The position numbers and the translations under genes were made by a program. A stretch of DNA of 41,145 bases from contig CALDOZ010000024.1 of assembly GCA_937912025.1 (NCBI GenBank), positions 1 to 41,145 on the forward strand, in the 5' to 3' direction. The notes below the pieces were generated by a model. It did no database searches. It worked only from the letters and a program-made list of their open reading frames with translations, and was not told the origin of the DNA. This document shows, one piece after another, positions 16,618-24,508 of the stretch (position 1 is its first letter; the number at the start of each line of letters is the position of its first letter). This DNA is from an uncultured Clostridia bacterium (GTDB taxonomy: Bacteria > Bacillota > Clostridia > Christensenellales > Borkfalkiaceae).

Positions 16618-17397
16618 TTAAGTTTCGCTAGGCGCAACGTTAAAATACTTTTTATAACTTCTAAAAAAGGACGTATAGGTTGAAAAACCGCATTTTTCGT
16701 AAACGATTGTAGGGCGCATGCCCATAGAAATCATATTTTTAGCGTGTAGCAATCTTTTTTCAATTATGTATTGCTTTGGCGCTATTTTTAAGTATTTATC
16801 AAACAGCGCAATCAAGTACGTTTTAGATATAAAAAGAGAGTTTGCAATTTCGTCAAGGTCTTTAATAGTAAATAGATTTTTATTTATGTAATCAATCGCT
16901 TTAACGACGTATTCAGGTAAGTTATGGTATTGGGCAGGGTTATCGTTTTCATAAAGACTTAAATTATAAAAAATTTCTTTAACTAACGGTTTAAACATAT
17001 CGTTAAAAATTTGTAAACTAAAATTTTTATAATAAAAACTCAATTTTAAAAACACGTCTTTAATAATTGCGCTTGGGTGAGTGATAATATCGTTAATTTG
17101 ATTTATGAAAATACCCATTTCAAGACTGTCTGGCGCAATAAGTATGCTTATTTTTTCATAGTCGTGAGAAGAAGTAATTGTAAAATAATGGTAAGAATAC
17201 GGCTTAATTAAAATTAACGTATCAGGTTTTATATTATATTTTTTATTTTCAATAACGTATTCAACTTCACCGCTAAAAACGTAAATTAGTTCGTATAGGT
17301 TATGAGAATGCATTGCAAATTCTTTGTCTTTTGCATTGTCGTAAATTCGATGGTTAAAACTAAATAAGTTATTTTGTATTTTTGCTAGTTCTTTCAT
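16618..17397 (-). CDS. AraC-family transcriptional regulator with cupin sensor
   Basis: A 259-residue regulator. The N-terminal cupin part has HSHNLYELIYVFSGEVEYV (about 30-48) and TLILIKPYSYHYF. The C-terminal AraC domain (about 160-259) has DLDEIANSLFISKTYLIALF as the first HTH and the second with KCGFSTYTSFFRSYKKYFN. No ribosome site is visible before the ATG at 17397, so the start is uncertain, but shorter alternatives would cut into the cupin domain. It is divergent from the dehydrogenase-oxidoreductase-enolase operon, which it probably controls, and convergent with the GH2 gene. It is only distantly similar to the AraC protein at 10008-10811. Confidence 0.87.
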   Translation of the reverse strand: MKELAKIQNNLFSFNHRIYDNAKDKEFAMHSHNLYELIYVFSGEVEYVIENKKYNIKPDTLILIKPYSYHYFTITSSHDYEKISILIAPDSLEMGIFINQINDIITHPSAIIKDVFLKLSFYYKNFSLQIFNDMFKPLVKEIFYNLSLYENDNPAQYHNLPEYVVKAIDYINKNLFTIKDLDEIANSLFISKTYLIALFDKYLKIAPKQYIIEKRLLHAKNMISMGMRPTIVYEKCGFSTYTSFFRSYKKYFNVAPSET

Positions 17398-17493
17398 TGT
17401 TAATAATTAAGTGGTAATAATTTTATTTGTATTTAGAAAACTTTACGTCAATATGATAATATAAATAATAATTTTTGTAAAGTGATTTTGTAG

Positions 17494-17538
17494 TTTTTGC
17501 TATTTTCATTGCAAAAATTATATTGTAAAATGTAATTA
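17494..17538 (+). promoter_or_regulatory. Candidate promoter and inverted repeat of the 17567-20846 operon
   Basis: Inverted repeat TTTTTGC-N10-GCAAAAA (17494-17517) overlaps a -35 TTGCAA (17509-17514). A weak -10 TAATTA (17533-17538) follows an 18-base spacer with TG directly upstream. This is a plausible binding site for the divergent AraC regulator, but the -10 match is poor. Confidence 0.4.
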
Positions 17539-17566
17539 TAACAGTAATAGTTTAATTGGAGATTTT

Positions 17567-18562
17567 ATGAAAAATATAGTTGTTTTAGTTAATAAAGAGC
17601 GTAGACAAACCGTTTTTTCTCAAAAATATTACGATATGCTAAAAAAATTAGGTCATTTAAAAGTGTACGATAAAGATGATTTTTCAAATAAAGAATATTA
17701 TCTTAATTTCGTAAAGGGCGCTGACGTTATTATCACTTCGTGGGATAGTCCCGTTATTGATAAAGACGTTTTAGACGCTTGTCCTAATTTACTTGGCGTT
17801 ATACACGCTGCAGGCTCGATAAAACCTATAATTAGTAGCGAGTTTATATCTAGAAAAATTCGCATTGCAAACTCCGCCGTTGCAATAGGCGAAGGCGTTG
17901 CCGAAACTGCGCTTGGTTTTTTAATATCGGCGTGCAAAGGTTTTTACACTCTTAACAAAAATACTCATAGCGGTTTATGGCAAGAGGGCGCAAGTAATAT
18001 CGTTAAAGATTTTTACGATATAAAAATAGGCGTAATATCGGGCGGTTTTGTTGGACGTCACATGGTTAAACTGTTAAAAAATTTCCACGTTGATATTTAT
18101 ATGTACGACCCAATTTTATCAAAAGAACAAATTGAAGAAATAGGCGCAATTAAAGTTGATCTTAATACGCTTATGTCTACTTGCGACGCTATTACCGTGC
18201 ACGCTCCGTCAATACCCGCCACCGATAATATGATAAATAAAGAAAACTTAAAACTCTTAAAAGACGGCGCAATTTTAGTAAATACTGCGCGTGGTAGCGT
18301 AATTAACGAACAAGATTTAATTAACGAACTTAAAACGGGTAGGATTTTTGCGTGTATTGACGTAACTAATCCCGAACCGCCAGCAAAAGAAAACGAACTT
18401 CGCTATTTAGATAATTGCGTGTTGACTCCGCATATTGCAGGCGCGTATACAAACGGATTAAAACGAGTTGCGCTTCACGCTTGCGAAGAAACGGAAAGGC
18501 TTATTAGCGGTAATAAAATGCGCGCGGAAGTTAATTTAGATAATCTTTCTAAATTAGCCTAA
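17567..18562 (+). CDS. D-isomer-specific 2-hydroxyacid dehydrogenase
   Basis: A 331-residue cytoplasmic NAD(P)-dependent oxidoreductase that interconverts 2-hydroxy acids and 2-keto acids. The catalytic trio is present: Arg242 in NTARGSVINEQDL, Glu270 in DVTNPEPP and His289 in LTPHIAGAY. The Rossmann loop reads GVISGGFVGRHMV, in which the usual G-x-G-x-x-G is replaced by G-x-x-S-G-G-F-V-G, a mild departure. GGAG at 17558-17561 supports the ATG. It is the first gene of a three-gene operon with a Gfo/Idh/MocA oxidoreductase and an enolase-superfamily enzyme, a set typical of sugar-acid catabolism. It is unlikely to be the serine-pathway SerA, because no ACT domain is present. Confidence 0.87.
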   Translation: MKNIVVLVNKERRQTVFSQKYYDMLKKLGHLKVYDKDDFSNKEYYLNFVKGADVIITSWDSPVIDKDVLDACPNLLGVIHAAGSIKPIISSEFISRKIRIANSAVAIGEGVAETALGFLISACKGFYTLNKNTHSGLWQEGASNIVKDFYDIKIGVISGGFVGRHMVKLLKNFHVDIYMYDPILSKEQIEEIGAIKVDLNTLMSTCDAITVHAPSIPATDNMINKENLKLLKDGAILVNTARGSVINEQDLINELKTGRIFACIDVTNPEPPAKENELRYLDNCVLTPHIAGAYTNGLKRVALHACEETERLISGNKMRAEVNLDNLSKLA

Positions 18563-18577
18563 AAATAAAGGTGAAAT

Positions 18578-19612
18578 ATGAAAAATACCTATAATTTTGC
18601 TATAATAGGTTGTGGGGCAATTGCTAAACTGCACGCAACCACTATATATAATATAAAAAACGCTAAACTTTTAGGTGTGTACGATAATTTTTACGAATAC
18701 GCCCTTAAATTTGCAAGTGATAACGATTGCGTAGCCTACAAAACGCTTGACGACCTTTTAAACGATAATAATATTGATATTGTTTGTATTTGTACTCCAA
18801 GCGGATTACACGCTGAACTTGCGGTAAAAGTTGCTAACGCTAAAAAGAATATTATTATTGAAAAACCTATGGCTATAACCGATAGTCAAATTAAAGATAT
18901 TTTAACTGCGGTTAAGCAAAATAACGTTAAGTGTGAAGTTATAACTCAATTTAGGTTTATTGACCCCGTTATAAAATTGAAAGAATATATTGATAGCGGT
19001 AAACTTGGTAAAATTTATCACGCGGACTTTAAACTCCCTTATTATCGCGGTCAAGATTATTACGATAAAGGCGCGTGGCGCGGTACTTTTGATATGGACG
19101 GTGGTGGCGCGCTTATGAATCAAGGTATTCACGGCGTAGACGTTATTCAATATTTAATGGGTGGAATAAAGTCGGTTTACGCCGATTGTAGAACAATGGG
19201 GCGTAATATTGAAGTGGAAGATTCGGCTAACGTTTTAGTTGAATATAATAACGGCGCGATAGGTGTAATTCAAGCAACAACTTTGGCGTATTCTGGCTTT
19301 GGTAAAACTATTGAAATTACGGCTGAAAAAGGGTGCGTACTTATTAAAGAAGACGTTATTGAAGTTTGGGATGTTATGGGCGAAGAAGGTAAATTTGCTA
19401 GCAATCCCACTAATATAAACGCGGGCGCTGACCCTATGGCTATACCGTATTATTATCACAAAAAGCAGTTTGAAGATTTAATTGACGCTATAATAAATAA
19501 TCGTACGCCTATAGTAGACCAATATCAAGGCGAAATTCCCGTTAAAGTAATTTTAGCAATTTATAAGTCGTCAAAAGAAAATAGAAAGGTTTATATTAAT
19601 GAAGATAATTGA
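18578..19612 (+). CDS. Gfo/Idh/MocA-family oxidoreductase
   Basis: A 344-residue NAD(P)-dependent dehydrogenase. The N-terminal Rossmann fold starts with AIIGCGAIAKLHATTIYNI, the family signature EKPMAI contains the catalytic Lys96, and the C-terminal alpha/beta domain has GGGALMNQGIHGVDVIQYLMG. These enzymes oxidise or reduce sugars, inositols or sugar acids. AAAGGTG precedes the ATG. Its 3' end overlaps the next gene by 14 bases in another frame, indicating a coupled operon. The substrate cannot be determined, but the neighbours point to a sugar acid or sugar lactone path. Confidence 0.9.
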   Translation: MKNTYNFAIIGCGAIAKLHATTIYNIKNAKLLGVYDNFYEYALKFASDNDCVAYKTLDDLLNDNNIDIVCICTPSGLHAELAVKVANAKKNIIIEKPMAITDSQIKDILTAVKQNNVKCEVITQFRFIDPVIKLKEYIDSGKLGKIYHADFKLPYYRGQDYYDKGAWRGTFDMDGGGALMNQGIHGVDVIQYLMGGIKSVYADCRTMGRNIEVEDSANVLVEYNNGAIGVIQATTLAYSGFGKTIEITAEKGCVLIKEDVIEVWDVMGEEGKFASNPTNINAGADPMAIPYYYHKKQFEDLIDAIINNRTPIVDQYQGEIPVKVILAIYKSSKENRKVYINEDN

Positions 19613-20846
19613 CGCTAAACTAACTTTTAGCAATGAAAATTTAATATCTCCGTTTGGGTTTAAAGGTAGTTACGTTGATTATTTAACAATTGTTAAATGC
19701 GAAATTACAACCGATAAAACTAACGGTGTAGGTTATGGGCTTCAAAGTATTTTATGGTCAGACGCGAGCGTTTTTTCTAATTTGGGTAACGATAAAGGTA
19801 ATGAACTTATGCTTGAAATTACTAATTACGCGTTAACTGAAATTATAGGCGTAAGTGGTGATAACCCTATTAGTATTATTGATAAAGTTTACAATAAAGT
19901 TTTAAACTACGCTAAAAGTTTATACGCTAATTTGCGTGAAACGTTTGTTAAAAACGCTTTAGTTGCGGTAGATAACGCATTATGGCAGGCGTATGGCAGA
20001 GAAAATAACGTTACCGATATTACTAAAATTATTCCTACTAAATATTTAAAAGCGTTAAATAATAAACATAAAACGTTATGTAACGTTCCGCTAATTACTT
20101 ACGGTGTAAGCGAAGGTGAAATTAAAACTCTTTTAGATAATGGTAGCGTATTACTTAAAATTAAAATAGGCAACGATTTAGGTGGAAAATTAAGTAAAGC
20201 CGAAATGCTTGAAAACGATAAAAAACGCATAAACGCTATACACAATATTGCTAAAAACTATAAAACTAAATATTCAAAATCGGGCAATATTTTGTATTAT
20301 TTAGACGCAAACGGGCAGTACGATACTATTAACCGCGTTAATGAATTAATTAATTACTTAAAAGAAATTGGCGCGTACGATAACGTTGTGTTGTTTGAAG
20401 AACCGTTTGACGAGCAAAATGAAATTAACGTTTCTTCATTACCTATACGCGTTGTGGCTGACGAAAGCGTTCATAGCGAAAAAGACGTATTAAAGCGTAT
20501 AAATTTAGGTTATAAGGCAATAGCGTTAAAGCCTATAGCAAAAACGCTTTCTGAAACGCTAAAAATATTAAAAATTGCAAACGAAAATAACGTTATTTGT
20601 TTTTGCGCTGACCTTACCGTTCCGCCTATTATGGTAGAGTGGAATAAAATTATTGCTTCAAGAATACAAACTTTGCCCGAAATGAATATAGGTATAATGG
20701 AAAGTAACGGCGAGCAAAACTACGTTAGGTGGAACGAACTTAAAAATCAATGCGCATTATATAACGAACTTAACTTAGGGGCAAAAAACGGTATCTATAC
20801 GCTTAGCGAAGATTATTTTAATTTAAGCGGTGGAATTTTTAGGTAG
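19599..20846 (+). CDS. Enolase-superfamily enzyme, muconate-lactonizing subgroup-like
   Basis: A 415-residue metal-dependent enzyme that abstracts a proton alpha to a carboxylate. Superfamily residues are readable in order: Lys187-x-Lys189 in LLKIKIG, metal ligands Asp236 in LDANGQY, Glu267 or Glu268 in LFEEPFD, Asp288 in VADESVH, and Lys311 in IALKPI. A Lys pair on strand two with a Lys on strand six is the arrangement of the muconate-lactonizing group (cycloisomerases, N-succinylamino-acid racemase, dipeptide epimerases) rather than the His-containing mandelate racemase group. The chain is longer than most members (about 360). Its operon context suggests a carbohydrate acid substrate, which would be unusual for this subgroup. 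It overlaps the oxidoreductase gene by 14 bases. Confidence 0.82.
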   Translation: MKIIDAKLTFSNENLISPFGFKGSYVDYLTIVKCEITTDKTNGVGYGLQSILWSDASVFSNLGNDKGNELMLEITNYALTEIIGVSGDNPISIIDKVYNKVLNYAKSLYANLRETFVKNALVAVDNALWQAYGRENNVTDITKIIPTKYLKALNNKHKTLCNVPLITYGVSEGEIKTLLDNGSVLLKIKIGNDLGGKLSKAEMLENDKKRINAIHNIAKNYKTKYSKSGNILYYLDANGQYDTINRVNELINYLKEIGAYDNVVLFEEPFDEQNEINVSSLPIRVVADESVHSEKDVLKRINLGYKAIALKPIAKTLSETLKILKIANENNVICFCADLTVPPIMVEWNKIIASRIQTLPEMNIGIMESNGEQNYVRWNELKNQCALYNELNLGAKNGIYTLSEDYFNLSGGIFR

Positions 20847-20877
20847 TTTATAATTAAATAATTAAATAATTAAAAAT

Positions 20878-20907
20878 ACTCCTATGCAAAATTTGGCATA
20901 GGAGTTT
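20878..20907 (+). terminator. Hairpin after the sugar-acid operon (first of two)
   Basis: Perfect 10-bp stem ACTCCTATGC/GCATAGGAGT with an 8-base loop. Only three T residues follow on the plus strand, with a better T run on the minus strand, so it is a weak plus-strand terminator by itself. Confidence 0.65.
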
Positions 20908-20926
20908 AAAATTTGCGATATAATCT

Positions 20927-20960
20927 AAAAAAATGCGCTACCGCAAGGTAACGCATTTTT
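20927..20960 (+). terminator. Second terminator after the sugar-acid operon
   Basis: AAAATGCG pairs with CGCATTTT, and an inner TACC/GGTA stem is capped by a GCAA tetraloop; five T residues follow. The stretch 20961-21056 between this hairpin and the next promoter is plain AT-rich sequence in which I see nothing. Confidence 0.8.
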
Positions 20961-21056
20961 ATTAAGTTTTAATTTAATTACGTTAACGTATCAAACGTTA
21001 AAATTATTATTAGTTTAAGTATTTAATTAACAAAATTAAATGTTTTTATAAATTTA

Positions 21057-21085
21057 TTTACAAAGCCATAAAAACGTGCTATACT
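21057..21085 (+). promoter_or_regulatory. Strong promoter of an unassigned structured RNA
   Basis: -35 TTTACA (21057-21062), exact 17-base spacer, extended -10 TGC-TATACT (21077-21085). The expected start, about 21092, coincides with the first base of the long RNA rod that follows. Confidence 0.8.
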
Positions 21086-21091
21086 AAAATT

Positions 21092-21259
21092 GCCAAACAA
21101 ATTTTTATATGCTGCATTTTGTGGGAATGTGTTTTTATTATTGGTAAAAACGCTTCTCTTCTTTATGCGTTCCTTGAATTGTAGCATAGAATTTGTTTGG
21201 CGACAATTGGAGTTGGCGTTTTTCGGTGCGACAACTTCGGTTGTCGCACTTTTTGTTTT
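21092..21259 (+). ncRNA. Unclassified structured RNA with intrinsic terminator (non-coding RNA or leader)
   Basis: About 168 nt from the predicted start to the end of the terminator T run. Outer stem: GCCAAACAAATT (21092-21103) pairs perfectly with AATTTGTTTGGC (21190-21201). Next stem: TATGCTGCA (21108-21116) with TGTAGCATA (21180-21188). Apical hairpin: GTGTTTTTA (21129-21137) with TAAAAACGC (21145-21153), plus GGAA/TTCC pairing outside it. AACGC (21149-21153) can instead pair with GCGTT (21167-21171). CGACAA at 21201-21206 duplicates the terminator 5' arm and could pair with its 3' arm. The rod topology is 6S-like but shorter than 6S RNA, and I find no SRP, tmRNA or known riboswitch motif. 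Confidence 0.65.
21226..21259 (+). terminator. Strong terminator just ahead of the BspA-like gene
   Basis: A perfect 10-bp GC-rich stem, GTGCGACAAC (21226-21235) with GTTGTCGCAC (21240-21249), capped by a UUCG tetraloop and followed by TTTTTGTTTT. The downstream start codon is only 19 bases away and no second promoter is evident in between, so read-through may express the lipoprotein gene. Confidence 0.93.
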
Positions 21260-21277
21260 GTAAAAAGGAGAAGACTT

Positions 21278-23407
21278 ATGAAATCTTTTATGCTCAAACT
21301 GTTTTGTTTTATGCTAATAGTATCAACTGCTCTTTTTATAGGTACGGCTTGTAAAGATAACGGCGGTAACGAAGATAACACTCAGCACGTATGCGAGTTT
21401 GAAAAAACGGTAATAGCGCCTACGTGTACTATGCAAGGCTATACTTTAAACGAGTGTAGTTGCGGTGAAAAATATAAAGATAGTTACGTAAACGCGTTAG
21501 GTCACGTTTCTACCCCTGCGGTAAAAGAAAACGAAGTTCTTGCAACGTGTTCTTCTGGTGGTAGTTACGATAGCGTGGTTTATTGTAACACTTGTGGCGC
21601 GGAGTTTTCAAGAACTAAAATTAACACTTCAAAACTTGGTCATGATTTTAAATTTTATATTGCAAACGGTGACGCAACTTGCGAAGTAGACGGAACAAAA
21701 ACAGCAAAATGCGAAAATTGTGAAGAAACGGATACTATAACCGACGTAGGTAGTAAACTTAAATTTAGTGAAGGTTTAGAATACACTCTTAATGAAGACG
21801 GGTTAGGTTACACGGTTATTGGCATAGGCGATTGTGTTGATACTAATATTGTTATACCTTCAACGTATGACGGTAAACCTGTAACAAGTATAGGAGATAG
21901 GGCGTTCTTTATTTGCAGAAATTTAACGAGTATAGAAATACCAAACAGTGTAACAAGTATAGGTAATTATGCGTTCTATTATTGTAATAGTTTAACAAGT
22001 ATAGAAATACCAAACAGTGTAACAAGTATAGGTAATTATGCGTTTAGAGATTGTTATAGTTTAACATGTATAGAAATACCAAACAGTGTAACAAGTATAG
22101 GAGATTATGCGTTCGGTTATTGTACTAATTTAACAAGTATTGAAATACCTAGTAGCGTAACTAATATAGGTAGTTCTGTGTTCTATTGTTGTTTTAAATT
22201 AGTAGAAGTTATAAACCGTTCGCCATACATAATTGTAGAAAAGGGTAGCGAAGAAAATGGATATTTAGGCTACTATGCTTTAAACGTAGTTAATGGTGAT
22301 AATAGTTACGTAAGTATATTAAATACCAATGAAAACGGCTTTATTACGTATAACGATGGTAACGATATTGTTTTACTTGCTTACGCAGGAAAAGAAACGG
22401 AATTAGAAATACCAAACAGTATAACAAGTATAGGTGATTATGCGTTCGCTTTGTGTTATAGATTAACAAGTATAGAAATACCAAATAGTGTAACAAATAT
22501 AGGAGATTCTGCGTTCTATTGGTGTGATAGTTTAACAAACGTAACAATAGGTAACAGTGTAACAAGTATAGGATATGAAGCATTCCATAATTGTGATAGT
22601 TTAACAACTGTAACAATAGGTAACAGTGTAACAAGTATAGGAAGTAGAGCGTTCTATGATTGTAATAGTTTAACAAACGTAACAATAGGTAACAGTGTAA
22701 CAAGTATAGGAGATTGGGCTTTCGGTAATTGTAATAGTTTAACAATATATTGCGAAGCAACTACTAAACCAAATGGATGGAGTAGTGATTGGAATATTGA
22801 TTTGAATAGAAGTAATTGTCCAGTAGTATGGAATTGTAATAATAACAACGTAGCAACTGACGGGTATATTTATGCTCTAATAGATGGTTTAAGATACGGT
22901 ATAAAAAATGGCGAGGCAACCGTTGTAGAACAGCCAAAAAATATAACTACGGCAAATATACCAAGTAGCATAACGTTTAACGGAACAATATATAACGTAA
23001 CAAGTATAGGTGATTTTGCGTTCTATGATTGTTATAACTTAACAAGTATTGAAATACCAAATAGAGTAAAAAGTATAAGTGATTTTGCGTTCTATGATTG
23101 TGGTAGTTTAACAAGTATAACGGTAGATAGTAGTAATACAGCATATAAATCAATAGACGGAGTATTATATAGTAAAGATGGAACAGAGTTAATATGTTAC
23201 CCAGCAGGTAAAACTGCTATCACCTTTACAATACCAAATAGCGTAACAAGTATAGGTAATTATGCGTTCTATAGTTGTGATAACTTAAATACTATTACTT
23301 ATAATGGAACAAAATCTGAGTGGAATAGTATAAGTAAAGGTAGTGTTTGGGCGTATATGGTAAAAGCAACTTACGTTACTTGTACAGACGGAAACGTTAA
23401 AATTTAA
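21278..23407 (+). CDS. BspA-like leucine-rich-repeat surface lipoprotein
   Basis: A 709-residue secreted protein. The ATG at 21278 follows AAAAGGAG; an in-frame start 27 codons upstream lies inside the terminator hairpin. The N-terminus has a signal peptide ending IGTAC, an imperfect lipobox. Residues about 30-155 hold Cys-rich segments (NECSCGEKY, YCNTCGAEF, AKCENCEET) with GH-containing repeats seen in gut Firmicute surface proteins. From about residue 195 come roughly 13 units of a 23-residue Treponema/BspA-type repeat (SLTSIEIPNSVTSIGNYAF), interrupted by two spacer segments. Such proteins mediate adhesion or ligand binding at the surface. It is single, ending at a bidirectional terminator, and may be controlled by the upstream RNA. 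Confidence 0.9.
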   Translation: MKSFMLKLFCFMLIVSTALFIGTACKDNGGNEDNTQHVCEFEKTVIAPTCTMQGYTLNECSCGEKYKDSYVNALGHVSTPAVKENEVLATCSSGGSYDSVVYCNTCGAEFSRTKINTSKLGHDFKFYIANGDATCEVDGTKTAKCENCEETDTITDVGSKLKFSEGLEYTLNEDGLGYTVIGIGDCVDTNIVIPSTYDGKPVTSIGDRAFFICRNLTSIEIPNSVTSIGNYAFYYCNSLTSIEIPNSVTSIGNYAFRDCYSLTCIEIPNSVTSIGDYAFGYCTNLTSIEIPSSVTNIGSSVFYCCFKLVEVINRSPYIIVEKGSEENGYLGYYALNVVNGDNSYVSILNTNENGFITYNDGNDIVLLAYAGKETELEIPNSITSIGDYAFALCYRLTSIEIPNSVTNIGDSAFYWCDSLTNVTIGNSVTSIGYEAFHNCDSLTTVTIGNSVTSIGSRAFYDCNSLTNVTIGNSVTSIGDWAFGNCNSLTIYCEATTKPNGWSSDWNIDLNRSNCPVVWNCNNNNVATDGYIYALIDGLRYGIKNGEATVVEQPKNITTANIPSSITFNGTIYNVTSIGDFAFYDCYNLTSIEIPNRVKSISDFAFYDCGSLTSITVDSSNTAYKSIDGVLYSKDGTELICYPAGKTAITFTIPNSVTSIGNYAFYSCDNLNTITYNGTKSEWNSISKGSVWAYMVKATYVTCTDGNVKI
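21880..22745 (+). repeat. 69-bp internal DNA repeats of the BspA-like gene
   Basis: The leucine-rich units are also repeated at DNA level with a 69-bp (23-codon) period, visible as copies of CCAAACAGTGTAACAAGTAT at 21941 and then every 69 bases, with further copies beyond the first interruption and again after 23000. Such near-identity favours gain or loss of units by recombination. Confidence 0.85.
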
Positions 23408-23450
23408 AACATGGTGGTAGTAACGTCAACTTTAACCGTTTATAGCAATA

Positions 23451-23480
23451 AAAAATGCAAGTCGTTCGACTTGCATTTTT
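23451..23480. terminator. Bidirectional terminator between BspA-like and GGGtGRT genes
   Basis: Stem AAAAATGCAAGTC/GACTTGCATTTTT with a GTTC loop; T runs on both strands serve the two convergent genes. Confidence 0.9.
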
Positions 23481-23492
23481 ATGTTTTATTTA

Positions 23493-24494
23493 TTACGCTT
23501 GCATTGCTTTTTCAATAGCAACTGCAACTGCAACTGTTGCGCCTACCATTGGGTTGTTACCCATACCGATAAGACCCATCATTTCAACGTGAGCTGGAAC
23601 TGAAGATGATCCTGCAAATTGAGCATCAGAGTGCATACGACCCATAGTATCAGTCATACCGTACGAAGCAGGACCTGCAGCCATATTGTCTGGGTGAAGT
23701 GTTCTACCTGTACCGCCACCAGAAGCAACAGAGAAGTATTTTTTACCGTTTTCGTTACACCATTTTTTGTAAGTACCAGCAACTGGGTGTTGGAAACGGG
23801 TAGGGTTAGTAGAGTTACCGGTGATAGAAACTGAAACGTTTTCCATTTTCATAATAGCAACGCCTTCGTTTACGTTGTCAGCGCCGTAGCATTTAACTTT
23901 AGCGCGGTCGCCAGTTGAATATGGTTTTTCATATACAACTTTAACAGTTTCAGTATATGGGTCAAATTCAGTTTCAACGTAAGTAAAGCCGTTAATTCTT
24001 GCAATAATCATAGCAGCGTCTTTACCAAGACCGTTTAAGATAACGCGTAAATCTTTAGAACGAACTTTGTTAGCGTTAAGGGCAATTTTAATAGCGCCTT
24101 CAGCAGCGGCGAAAGATTCGTGACCTGCTAAGAAACAGAAACAATCTGTATCGTCGTTTAAAAGCATTGCGCCAAGTTCGCCGTGACCGATACCTACTTT
24201 ACGGTTGTCGGCAACTGAACCAGGAATACAGAAAGATTGTAAACCTACACCGATAAGCGATGCTGCTTCGTATGCTTTTTTAACACCGCTTTTAATAGCG
24301 ATAGCAGCGCCTACTGTATAAGCCCAAACAGCGTTTTCAAAACAAATAGGTTGAGTACTTCTTACAATTTCGTCACAATCAACGCCTTTAGCAAGACAAA
24401 TTTCTCTACATTCTTCAATTGAAGAAATGCCGTATTTTGCTAAAACTTCGTTAATTTTATCAATTCTTCTTGAATATCCTTCGAATAATGCCAT
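23493..24494 (-). CDS. GGGtGRT protein
   Basis: A 333-residue cytoplasmic protein of the family named for its motif, seen here as SVASGGGTGRTLHPDNMAA near residue 258. Other conserved pieces are LAGHESFAAAEGAIKIALNA and SVPAHVEMMGLIGMGNNPMVG. No biochemical function is established that I know of. It is typically encoded beside an IscU/NifU-type scaffold protein, as here: that gene ends 14 bases upstream, so the two form an operon. AAGGAGG precedes the ATG. Family conservation and the pairing suggest a role in iron-sulfur or related metal-cofactor chemistry, but this is inference. Gly-rich loops could bind a nucleotide or phosphate. Confidence 0.92.
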   Translation of the reverse strand: MALFEGYSRRIDKINEVLAKYGISSIEECREICLAKGVDCDEIVRSTQPICFENAVWAYTVGAAIAIKSGVKKAYEAASLIGVGLQSFCIPGSVADNRKVGIGHGELGAMLLNDDTDCFCFLAGHESFAAAEGAIKIALNANKVRSKDLRVILNGLGKDAAMIIARINGFTYVETEFDPYTETVKVVYEKPYSTGDRAKVKCYGADNVNEGVAIMKMENVSVSITGNSTNPTRFQHPVAGTYKKWCNENGKKYFSVASGGGTGRTLHPDNMAAGPASYGMTDTMGRMHSDAQFAGSSSVPAHVEMMGLIGMGNNPMVGATVAVAVAIEKAMQA

Positions 24495-24508
24495 AATCTT
24501 GTACCTCC

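Noticed and set aside
21092..21201. Transposon-like terminal inverted repeats (GCCAAACAAATT arms)
   Set aside because: No transposase or target duplication is seen, and the arms match a promoter start and fold continuously into an RNA rod, so an RNA element is the better explanation.
21092..21259. SRP RNA, tmRNA or RNase P RNA
   Set aside because: None of the conserved cores (such as the SRP GGAAGCAGC region or a tmRNA acceptor arm) can be found. 6S RNA is not excluded, but the rod is shorter than usual.
21197..21277. 27-codon N-terminal extension of the BspA-like lipoprotein
   Set aside because: It would translate through a perfect terminator hairpin and displace the signal peptide; AAAAGGAG precedes the ATG at 21278.
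21860..22745. CRISPR-like array
   Set aside because: The repeats are in frame, encode a 23-residue protein repeat and have no unrelated spacers; no cas genes are present.
22344..22760. Long antisense open frame over the leucine-rich repeats
   Set aside because: It is a shadow of the repeated coding sequence: the product is a low-complexity Leu/Tyr repeat with the same 23-residue period and no ribosome site.
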